64,000 bases of DNA from CAWHMS01 sp963830495. Lineage in GTDB: Bacteria > Actinomycetota > Actinomycetes > Propionibacteriales > Nocardioidaceae. Positions 18,500 through 25,876 of the stretch are shown piece by piece. Every line of letters begins with the position of its first letter. The stretch's first letter is position 1. Both the position numbers and the translations under genes were made by a program. The notes beneath the pieces were generated by a model. That model was not told where the DNA came from. It did not search any database and saw only the letters and a list, made by a program, of their open reading frames with translations. The stretch spans positions 1 to 64,000 of the forward strand of contig CAWHMS010000002.1 in the NCBI GenBank assembly GCA_963830495.1, read 5' to 3'.

Positions 18500-18812
18500 A
18501 CGGCCACCGAATCGGCGAGCGCACTCAAGGAAACCTCGTCCCGCAGCAAGGAGGCGGCCACCACGTCGACGCCTGTCCCGAGGAGCTGGCTCAGCTCTTC
18601 GGCGACGCCCGCCACGCGCAGCAGCTCGTTGCCGCCACCGGGTAAGAGGTCCACTAGCAGGTCGATGTCGCTGTCGGACCTAGCGCTCCTCGGGCAACGG
18701 ACCCGAACAGCCGGGGGTTGGCCGCCGCGTAACGGCGCAAGATGACGTCCACTGCATCACGGTGAGCCGCGATGGCTGCGCGCAGCGATGCGCTCTCGGC
18801 CGTCATGTTCAT
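18496..18812 (-). pseudogene. mntA: MntA-family nucleotidyltransferase antitoxin, frameshifted
   Basis: MntA antitoxins are minimal nucleotidyltransferases that AMPylate and neutralise HepT. From ATG 18812 it reads MNMTAESASLRAAIAAHRDA then LRRYAAANPRLFGSVARGAL, the GSxxRG nucleotide-binding loop. One frame change at about 18680 is then needed to reach SDSDIDLLVDLLPGGGNELL (the DxD metal motif) and GVAEELSQLLGTGVDVVAAS to the stop at 18496. Both members of the pair therefore carry one disabling lesion. The start is uncertain by four codons. Confidence 0.8.
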
Positions 18813-18912
18813 GCAACGAGGGTAATGGGCCACTGCGTCGACCGGCACGACTCAGCTCTCGGCGCGGCGCCCTGTCCGCGGCATGATCGCGCGGGCCTCG
18901 GCTTCGTGCTCG

Positions 18913-19554
18913 TCAGCCGAGACCGAAGAAGGTCATGCACTCGTCGACGCCTACGACAGTCACTCGTTCCGCCCACCCAGAGGTCAACCACTGCTCCCGG
19001 GAGAGGCGCAGGTGGGTCATCTCTCCAGCCACCTCGCCGCGCCGATGGGCTGTGACACCGTTGTCGACGTAGCCGAGTGCCCGCGAGACACCCAGGGACG
19101 CGTGGTTGTCGCTCCATGCCGACGTGATCGCGAACCGGGCGCTGAGTGCTCCGAAGGCAAGGGCCAGCACCGCGGCGCGCATCTGCTTGCCCAGGCCCTG
19201 ACCGCGGACTCTGCCGGTGAGAAACGACGATGAGTCCACCGTCCTCAGCGTCGCGAAGTCGTCGCCTTCCAGTCCTTGGTACCCAAGGAGGTCACCGTCT
19301 CGGAAGACGCCGAAGCTGAGGGCCCACGCATCCGGGCGCCAGTTACCCCGTGCGCGCCAGTACTCCTGGTGCGCCACCACTCCTCGGCTCCGGTCCCGAC
19401 CAAGGGCGGGATACGACGTCGCGGATGGGTCTTGCTCAGCGTCCCCGGGGATGAGTGCGGCCAGCGAGCCCAAGTCGGCCTCGGTCAGGTGCCTGAGCTC
19501 GAGGTCGGGCGTGGTCAGGCGGATGTCGAACATCGGCCAGTAGCGACTATCCAT
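18913..19554 (-). CDS. GNAT family N-acetyltransferase
   Basis: A 213-residue acetyltransferase of the RimJ/RimL-like GNAT type. N-terminal LTTPDLELRHLTEADLGSLA is typical. The acetyl-CoA loop is LTGRVRGQGLGKQMRAAVLA (about residues 113-130; R-G-Q-G-L-G-K). The strand AITSAWSDNHASLGVSRALG with a GYVDNG end follows, where the Asn helps bind CoA. Acceptor unknown. ATG 19554; an equally good start lies seven codons downstream. It is a single gene. Confidence 0.85.
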   Translation of the reverse strand: MDSRYWPMFDIRLTTPDLELRHLTEADLGSLAALIPGDAEQDPSATSYPALGRDRSRGVVAHQEYWRARGNWRPDAWALSFGVFRDGDLLGYQGLEGDDFATLRTVDSSSFLTGRVRGQGLGKQMRAAVLALAFGALSARFAITSAWSDNHASLGVSRALGYVDNGVTAHRRGEVAGEMTHLRLSREQWLTSGWAERVTVVGVDECMTFFGLG

Positions 19555-19785
19555 CCTTGGACTCTAGGCGCGCGGCCGGTCGGGCAAGGCGACCCTCGAC
19601 CTCGGCCGGGCCGGTTGGACGCGGCATGACCTTCAACGCATGTTCGGTGGAAGCCGGCGGCGACCAACGGCGACGGGAAGTGTTGAGCTGGGATAGTTGC
19701 CAGAAGCGATGGTTTGGGTGGTGGTCATCTCCCCACTGCGTTACTCACTGGACCAGGGTCCATGCGGCATGAGCGGCGCCACGAC

Positions 19786-20244
19786 TCAGCGACCGCAGCG
19801 GTCCACGCGCTCCCAGGGCCAGTCGGTGGCGAGCCAGCGTGCGACGGCGTCGGCGAGTGGTACGTCGAGGCCCGATCTGTCCTCCCGCACCCAGGACTGC
19901 ACTGTGACATCCCACTCCTCGGAGGCCGAGGGGTACAGGTAGACGCAACCGATGACGTCGTTGTCGCCCGGGTCGAGGACGGTGAAGGTGAAACCGGCGC
20001 CTCGCGTGAAGTCATCGGCGTGGCGGCGGAGGTCGGTGAGGTTCTCCTCGAGCGTCATGCCGCTGGGTGGTGGCCAGGTGCCGTCGGGATAGCCGGCAGT
20101 GGAGCGAATGTGCTCGATGCTCGACATCCAGGCGGCATGATCCGCCTGATTGTGCTGCGGCCCCAGCGGTTCGAGGCGGAACTGGTCGGTGGTGAGTGAG
20201 GTCGGCGGATCGAAGCCGACTGGCACGAACTCATCCGAGGTCAT
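19786..20244 (-). CDS. GNAT-like acetyltransferase, short
   Basis: A 152-residue protein related to GNAT acetyltransferases. N-terminal TTDQFRLEPLGPQHNQADHA and a central FTFTVLDPGDNDVIGCVYLY strand pair fit the GNAT core. The C-terminal part VREDRSGLDVPLADAVARWL replaces the usual R/Q-x-x-G-x-G/A loop with VRED-SGLD, typical of a subgroup of actinobacterial N-acetyltransferases of unknown substrate. ATG 20244. The 231-bp gap downstream to the other GNAT gene holds nothing recognisable. A 7-bp dyad (GCCAGTA/TACTGGC, 20282-20301) lies 38 bp upstream of the start. Confidence 0.75.
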   Translation of the reverse strand: MTSDEFVPVGFDPPTSLTTDQFRLEPLGPQHNQADHAAWMSSIEHIRSTAGYPDGTWPPPSGMTLEENLTDLRRHADDFTRGAGFTFTVLDPGDNDVIGCVYLYPSASEEWDVTVQSWVREDRSGLDVPLADAVARWLATDWPWERVDRCGR

Positions 20245-20403
20245 GACCGAGACAGTACTGGGCTGCTTACCTAGAAGTTTTGCCAGTAACTTGGTACTGG
20301 CTTCACCGGGTAGGTGGCATGGGATTTTCGAGTTCGGCGGCGAAGGAGGACCGCATCCGGGAGCCCTCTGGGCTCGGTGATGAGGTGCCTAGCTGTTTTG
20401 CGC

Positions 20404-21180
20404 TCAATCACTCGGGACCGCGATTGCGACCTGATCCGCGAGTAGTACCGCGACCCGCCGCTGCTCCCGCGAAGGGTAGGCGATCCTGGTCGAGGCGGTC
20501 ACCAGGAAGTGGGCGACGACTCGCGAACCGCGTCGTACGACGATGGCGATGAGCTCGTTGTGCGGCAACCCCGAGCGGTCGACATCGACGGGGTGGCCGT
20601 CGCGGGTGACCACGCCGTCGTGGTCGAGCAGCGCAACGCGTGAATCGTGGATCGGGCCAGCGACGTATCGGCAACCGTCTGCCCCGAGAATCTCGGCGAT
20701 CTGGCGTGCCACCACCTCGATCACGGCATCGGGCGGGGTGTCACCGTCTGACACGGAGCGGGCGGCGCCGAGCACACCTTCGAGGTAGCCCGCCCGCCTG
20801 GCGGCCCCCGACTGCTGCCGGTAGCCCCACAGGGCCGTCTCCGAGACAGCTATCCCGATCAGCACCAGAAGCACGGCAACCTGGATGTCCTCGGGGTCCT
20901 CGATCGTGAAGCGCTGGTAGGGCTGGGTGAGGAAGAAGTCGAAGGCGGCACCGGCCGAGACCGCGGCCAAGAGTCCGGCCACGCGATCTCCCGTCGCGGC
21001 GGCAGCCACGACCCACAGGACGAGGATCAGCACCGACGTCGCGGCCGGGACCTCGTCCCGAAGGCCCGCGAGAATCGCGCCGGTCACCACTGGCAGGAGT
21101 ACTGCCCCGACCCGGGCCGGGGCTCGCCACCGCAGTCCCGGTGACCCGAGCTCTTGGTCGTGCGAGTTGGGTGCAGTCAC
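20404..21180 (-). CDS. DUF4118 membrane protein, KdpD-sensor-like
   Basis: A 258-residue protein built like the sensor half of KdpD without its kinase. Three to four N-terminal transmembrane segments (about residues 24-120: VGAVLLPVVTGAILAGL, SVLILVLWVVAAAATGDRVA, VAVLLVLIGIAVSETALWGY) include the KdpD-like turn GAAFDFFLTQPYQRFTIEDP. A GAF-like soluble domain follows to the C-terminus (VVAHFLVTASTRIAYPSREQ). No histidine kinase or ATPase motif is present. It diverges from kdp across a repeat-rich intergenic region, which suggests a potassium- or c-di-AMP-linked sensory role; that is inference. ATG 21180. Confidence 0.8.
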   Translation of the reverse strand: MTAPNSHDQELGSPGLRWRAPARVGAVLLPVVTGAILAGLRDEVPAATSVLILVLWVVAAAATGDRVAGLLAAVSAGAAFDFFLTQPYQRFTIEDPEDIQVAVLLVLIGIAVSETALWGYRQQSGAARRAGYLEGVLGAARSVSDGDTPPDAVIEVVARQIAEILGADGCRYVAGPIHDSRVALLDHDGVVTRDGHPVDVDRSGLPHNELIAIVVRRGSRVVAHFLVTASTRIAYPSREQRRVAVLLADQVAIAVPSD

Positions 21181-21220
21181 GACACCATCGAACCACCGAC
21201 GCAGCAGCTTGAACCCGGCA

Positions 21221-21302
21221 CTAACGGCTTCCTAACGCACCCATCGGCGCCCCTGTCAGGGCGGTGTTAGGAGATCGGCCGGTCGCGTTAGGGAGGCGTT
21301 AA
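21221..21302. promoter_or_regulatory. Candidate KdpE operator repeats
   Basis: Two 18-bp elements in the divergent DUF4118/kdp gap. CTAACGGCTTCCTAACGC at 21221-21238 has two CTAACG half-sites 10-11 bp apart, and GCGTTAGGGAGGCGTTAA at 21285-21302 matches its reverse complement at 14 of 18 positions. Another GTGTTAGG lies at 21264. Direct half-sites spaced one helical turn apart are what OmpR-family regulators such as KdpE bind. Binding itself is not shown. Confidence 0.5.
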
Positions 21303-21343
21303 AGCGGCACCGAACGCCCCCATTCCCGGGCTTGCATGGGCAC

Positions 21344-21427
21344 ATGGATGACGTCATCTACCTCGCTCTCACCGCCTTGTTCTTCCTTCTGGCTCTTGCC
21401 GTCTTGAAGGGGGTCGACCGGCTGTGA
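21344..21427 (+). CDS. Small membrane peptide upstream of kdpF
   Basis: A 27-residue peptide with sequence MDDVIYLALTALFFLLALAV then LKGVDRL: a single transmembrane helix with a basic C-terminal tail. It begins 41 bp after the operator-like repeats. Its TGA overlaps the kdpF GTG by four bases, so it looks translated and coupled. Similar tiny peptides precede kdpF in other actinobacterial kdp operons as far as I recall. The role is unknown; a KdpF-like stabilising peptide of the Kdp complex is the obvious guess. Confidence 0.7.
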   Translation: MDDVIYLALTALFFLLALAVLKGVDRL

Positions 21428-21513
21428 GCACAGAGAACCTGGTCGGGCTCGTCGCGAGCGTCCTACTCCTCGGCTACCTGCTGGTGGCCCTCCTGTTCCC
21501 GGAGCGATTCTGA
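21424..21513 (+). CDS. kdpF: K+-transporting ATPase small subunit KdpF
   Basis: A 29-residue single-helix peptide (STENLVGLVASVLLLGYLLV then ALLFPERF). KdpF stabilises the KdpABC complex in the membrane. The pattern of a short polar start, one hydrophobic helix and the LFPERF end is typical of actinobacterial KdpF. GTG 21424 overlaps the preceding peptide's stop; the kdpA GTG follows after one base. Confidence 0.9.
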   Translation: MSTENLVGLVASVLLLGYLLVALLFPERF

Positions 21514-21514
21514 C

Positions 21515-23173
21515 GTGTCTGACACCATCGCCGGACTGCTTCAGGTCGGCGCACTCATCGCCGCTCTGGCCGTGGTCTACCGCCCGCTGGGCGGCTACAT
21601 GGCGCGAGTCTTCACCAGCGAGCGCGACCTGCGCGTAGAGCGCGTGGTGTACCGCCTGGTCGGGGTGGACTCGAAGGCCGACCAGCGCTGGTCGGTCTAC
21701 GCCGCCTCCGTGATCGCCTTCTCGGTGGTCAGCATGTTCGGTCTGTACGCGCTCCAACGCATCCAGGACAACCTACCCGTGTCGCTCGGATTCCCCGGGG
21801 TCGACCCGGCGCTCGCGTTCAACACGGCGGCGTCGTTCGTGACGAACACGAACTGGCAGGCGTACTCCGGCGAGGCCACGATGAGCCACCTCACGCAGAT
21901 GGCCGGCCTCGCCGTGCAGAACTTCGTATCCGCAGCCGTCGGCATTGCCGTCGCGGTCGCGGTGATCAGAGGTTTCACCCGGTGGAGGACCGACCGCATC
22001 GGCAACTTCTGGGTCGACCTGGTGCGCTGCGTCGTACGAATCCTGCTGCCGATCTCAGTGATCGCCGCAATCGCACTGATCGCGTTAGGCGCCATCCAGA
22101 ACCTGTCGTCGGGCACCGAGGTGACCACGCTGGTCGGAGGGCACCAGACCCTGACGGGTGGCCCGGTGGCGTCGCAGGAGGCCATCAAGGACCTGGGCAC
22201 CAACGGCGGCGGCTTCTACAACGCCAACTCGTCGCACCCGTTCGAGAGCCCCAACGCGCTGAGCAACCTGCTCGAGAACTTCCTGCTGCTGTCGATCCCC
22301 GTCGCCCTCACCCGCGCCTTCGGCCTCATGGTCGGCGACAAGCGCCAGGGCTACGCCATCCTCGCCACGATGGGCGTGATCTGGGGCCTCTTGGTCACCA
22401 GCGTGACCCTGCTCGAGGTGAATCACCCCGGCACGGCGTACCAGGCCGCCGGCGCGGCAATGGAGGGCAAGGAGACCCGGCTGGGGGAGTGGGCGTCTGC
22501 TCTGTTCGCCGTCTCCACCACCGGAACGTCGACCGGCTCGGTGAACTCGTTCCACGACTCTTTCACGAGCGTCGGCGGCGGCGCGCTGATCTTCAACATG
22601 GGTCTCGGAGAGGTGGCGCCCGGCGGCGTGGGGTCCGGGCTCTACGGGATGCTCGTGCTGGCGATCATGACGGTCTTCGTGGCCGGGCTGATGGTCGGCA
22701 GGACCCCGGAATACCTCCGCAAGAAGGTCACCAGCCGCGAGATCAAGCTCGTCTCGCTCTACATCCTGACCATGCCGCTGATCGTCCTGATCGGCGCCGG
22801 CATCGCGATGTCGTTCGAGACGCCCAGGGCCTCGATGCTGAACAGCGGACCGCACGGCCTGGCCGAGGTGCTGTATGCGTTCACCTCAGCGGCGAACAAC
22901 AACGGCTCTGCCTTCGCGGGCATCTCGGTGAACACGCCGTTCTACAACATCGCCCTCGGCTTCGCCATGCTCCTCGGCCGGTTCCTTCCGATCATCTTCG
23001 TGCTCGCGCTGGCCGGTTCCCTCGCGCGGCAGCAGCACGTGCCGAAGACGGAGGGCACGCTGCCCACGCATGGTCCCCTGTTCGCCGGGATGCTCACCGG
23101 AGTGGTGATCGTCGTCGCCGGCCTGACCTTCTTCCCCGTCCTCGCTCTCGGTCCACTCGCGGAAGGCCTCTGA
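21515..23173 (+). CDS. kdpA: K+-transporting ATPase subunit A (KdpA)
   Basis: The 552-residue potassium-selective channel-like subunit of the high-affinity Kdp pump, in the cytoplasmic membrane. It has about ten transmembrane helices and four selectivity-filter-like loops: FVTNTNWQAYSGEATMSHLT, LGTNGGGFYNANSSHPFESP, STTGTSTGSVNSFHDSF and AANNNGSAFAGISVNTPF. Length and ends match the family. GTG 21515 lies one base after kdpF. The stop TGA overlaps the kdpB ATG. Confidence 0.96.
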   Translation: MSDTIAGLLQVGALIAALAVVYRPLGGYMARVFTSERDLRVERVVYRLVGVDSKADQRWSVYAASVIAFSVVSMFGLYALQRIQDNLPVSLGFPGVDPALAFNTAASFVTNTNWQAYSGEATMSHLTQMAGLAVQNFVSAAVGIAVAVAVIRGFTRWRTDRIGNFWVDLVRCVVRILLPISVIAAIALIALGAIQNLSSGTEVTTLVGGHQTLTGGPVASQEAIKDLGTNGGGFYNANSSHPFESPNALSNLLENFLLLSIPVALTRAFGLMVGDKRQGYAILATMGVIWGLLVTSVTLLEVNHPGTAYQAAGAAMEGKETRLGEWASALFAVSTTGTSTGSVNSFHDSFTSVGGGALIFNMGLGEVAPGGVGSGLYGMLVLAIMTVFVAGLMVGRTPEYLRKKVTSREIKLVSLYILTMPLIVLIGAGIAMSFETPRASMLNSGPHGLAEVLYAFTSAANNNGSAFAGISVNTPFYNIALGFAMLLGRFLPIIFVLALAGSLARQQHVPKTEGTLPTHGPLFAGMLTGVVIVVAGLTFFPVLALGPLAEGL

Positions 23174-25252
23174 TGACCACCCTCACCCAGGTACCTCCAA
23201 GCCCGGCGTCCCAGCGCGTCGCGGCCGGGTTGCTCGACCCCAGGATGCTGCTCACCTCGTTGCCGGACGCGCTGCGCAAGCTCGATCCGAGGGTCATGGT
23301 CCGCAACCCGGTCATGTTCGTCGTGGAGGTCGGCGCCGTCCTCTCGGCCGCGTTCGCCGTCACCGACCCGAGCGTCTTCGCCTGGGCGGTCGTGGGCTGG
23401 CTCTGGCTGACCGTGGTGTTCGCCAACCTCGCCGAGGCGGTGGCCGAGGGTCGCGGCAAGGCGCAGGCCGCCACCCTGCGGCGGGCCAAGACCGAGACGA
23501 CCGCCCACCGCGTCGTGGACACCGGGGAAACAGAGGATGTGCCCGCCACTCAGCTGCGACTGGGCGACCGGGTCGTGGTTGTTGCCGGCGAGGTGATCCC
23601 CGGTGACGGTGACGTCGTCGAGGGGGTGGCCAGCGTCGACGAGTCGGCGATCACCGGAGAGTCTGCCCCGGTCATCCGGGAGTCCGGCGGCGACCGCAGC
23701 TCGGTCACTGGCGGCACCAAGGTGCTCTCCGACCGCATCGTCGTCCAGATCACCTCCAGGCCGGGCGAGAGCTTCATCGACCGGATGATCGCTCTCGTCG
23801 AGGGCGCCAGCCGGCAGAAGACGCCCAACGAGATCGCGCTCAACATCCTGCTCGCGAGTCTGACCATCATCTTCCTGGCCGCGACTGCCACCCTGCAGCC
23901 ATTCGCGGTCTTCTCCGGTGCCGAGCAGCCGTTCGTCGTACTTGTCGCGCTGCTCGTGTGCCTCATCCCGACAACCATCGGCGCTCTCCTGTCGGCCATC
24001 GGCATCGCGGGCATGGACCGGCTGGTGCAGCACAACGTGCTGGCCATGTCCGGGCGCGCGGTGGAGGCCGCCGGGGATGTGAACACGCTCCTCCTGGACA
24101 AGACCGGCACGATCACCCTCGGCAACCGTCAGGCTGCAGAGTTCATCCCGGTACAAGACTGTGAGCCGTCGATCCTCGCGGACGCCGCGCAGCTGTCGAG
24201 CCTGGCCGACGAGACTCCGGAGGGCCGCTCGATCGTTGTCCTGGCCAAGAACCAGCACGGGCTGCGGGAGCGGTCCGCGGGCGAGCTCGCCACCGCCCGG
24301 TTCGTGGCATTCACCGCCCAGACCCGGATGTCCGGCGTAGACATCGCCGGCGGACGGCAGATCCGCAAGGGCGCGGCCGCCGCCGTCATGAAGTGGGTCC
24401 GCGACAACGGCGGTCATCCGACAGCCGAGGTGGGCGCCATCGTCGATGCGGTCTCCACTAGCGGCGGCACGCCGTTGGTCGTGGCAGAACGGGTCGACGG
24501 CACCGTGGCCAGGGCTCTCGGGCGTCATCCACCTCAAGGACGTCGTCAAGGAGGGGATGAGGGAGCGCTTCGATGAGATGCGGCGCATGGGTATCCGCAC
24601 CGTCATGATTACCGGCGACAACCCGCTGACCGCGCGGGCGATCGCGGAAGAGGCCGGCGTGGACGACTTCCTGGCCGAGGCCACGCCTGAGGACAAGATG
24701 GCGCTGATCCGCAAGGAGCAGGAGGGCGGCCGGTTGGTCGCCATGACCGGGGACGGCACCAACGACGCCCCGGCACTGGCCCAGGCCGACGTCGGCGTGG
24801 CGATGAACACCGGCACGTCGTCGGCCAAGGAGGCCGGCAACATGGTCGACCTCGACTCCAACCCGACCAAGCTCATCGAGATCGTGGAGATCGGCAAGCA
24901 GCTGCTGATCACCCGGGGCTCGTTGACCACCTTCTCCATCGCCAACGACGTCGCGAAGTACTTCGCGATCATCCCCGCGATGTTCGCCGGCGTGTTCGTC
25001 GGACTGGACAAGCTCAACATCATGGGGCTGGCCAGCCCGGAGTCGGCGATCCTCTCGGCGGTGATCTTCAACGCGCTGATCATCATCGTGCTGGTCCCGC
25101 TGGCGCTGCGCGGAGTCCGGTACACGCCGGCGTCCGCTGCCTCGATGCTGCGCCGCAACCTCGCCATCTACGGCATCGGCGGCATCATCGCCCCGTTCAT
25201 CGGCATCAAGCTCATCGACCTGCTGGTGTCCCAGATCCCCGGCATCAGCTGA
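23173..25252 (+). pseudogene. kdpB: K+-transporting ATPase subunit B (KdpB), frameshifted
   Basis: The P-type ATPase subunit that drives Kdp potassium uptake, about 690 codons. Intact features in the first frame are VASVDESAITGESAPVIRES (actuator TGES), LLLDKTGTITLGNR (phosphorylated Asp) and the N-domain KGAAAAVMKWV. At 24520-24523 one extra base shifts the frame after GTVARALG. Removing it restores GVIHLKDVVKEGMRERFDEM, then GIRTVMITGDNPLTARAIAE and AMTGDGTNDAPALAQADVGV, and a full C-terminus to 25252. As written, translation ends near 24576, before the hinge motif GDGTND, so no active pump would form. All neighbours are intact and kdpD/E are conserved, so a base-call error or a very recent mutation is likely. 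Confidence 0.9.
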
Positions 25253-25263
25253 AAGGCAACTCC

Positions 25264-25872
25264 ATGTCAACGCCACTCGTCCAGCCCGCCGCCCGGCAGA
25301 TGTGGGCCGCCGTTCGGATGCTGCTCGTGATGACCGTGCTGGTCGGGCTCGCCTACCCGCTCGTGATGACGGGCTTCGCCCAGGTGGTCTTCCCCGGCCG
25401 CGCCGACGGGTCCATCGTCGAGAAAGACGGCAATGCGGTCGGCTCGTCGCTGATCGGCCAGTCGTTCGACGGTCAGCCGGAGTACTTCCAGAGCCGTCCG
25501 TCCGCGGCCGGTGACGGCTACGACCCACTGGCCTCCTCGGCCTCCAACCTCGGCCCCGAGAACCAGGACCTGGTCGCGGCGATCGAGGAACGCCGTGCGG
25601 CGGCGGCTGAGCTCAACGGCACCGCTCCCGCCGACGTCGCACCGGATGCGCTGCTGGCCAGTGGCTCCGGTCTCGACCCCGACATCAGCCCGCAGTACGC
25701 CGCGCAGCAGGTGGAGCGGGTGGCCCGGGAGCGCGGTATGAGCACCCTGGCGGTGCGGGCGCTCGTGGACCGCTACACCGAGGGGCGGACCCTCGGGTTC
25801 CTCGGCGAGCCGCACGTCAACGTGCTGCTGCTCAACCTGGCCCTCGACGGAGCCCGCGGGGAGGGAGACTAG
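25264..25872 (+). CDS. kdpC: K+-transporting ATPase subunit C (KdpC)
   Basis: The 202-residue periplasm-facing assembly subunit of Kdp, with one N-terminal transmembrane helix (MLLVMTVLVGLAYPLVMTGF). Family motifs are GSSLIGQSFDGQPEYFQSRP, a DPLASSASNLGPENQDL segment, SGSGLDPDISPQYAAQQVER and a C-terminal FLGEPHVNVLLLNLALD. ATG 25264 follows kdpB by 11 bp with the ribosome site GAAAGGCAAC. It ends four bases before the kdpD GTG. Confidence 0.96.
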   Translation: MSTPLVQPAARQMWAAVRMLLVMTVLVGLAYPLVMTGFAQVVFPGRADGSIVEKDGNAVGSSLIGQSFDGQPEYFQSRPSAAGDGYDPLASSASNLGPENQDLVAAIEERRAAAAELNGTAPADVAPDALLASGSGLDPDISPQYAAQQVERVARERGMSTLAVRALVDRYTEGRTLGFLGEPHVNVLLLNLALDGARGEGD

Positions 25873-25876
25873 GTAC

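Noticed and set aside
20282..20301. Inverted repeat GCCAGTA-ACTTGG-TACTGGC as a terminator
   Set aside because: Only a 7-bp stem, no T-tract after it on either strand; it could be an operator for the GNAT gene but nothing supports that.
22942..25167. A 741-codon open frame on the minus strand opposite kdpA/kdpB
   Set aside because: It is a shadow of the kdp genes created by high GC; its translation is low-complexity Arg/Asp-rich and matches no family, while the plus strand carries unmistakable KdpA and KdpB motifs.
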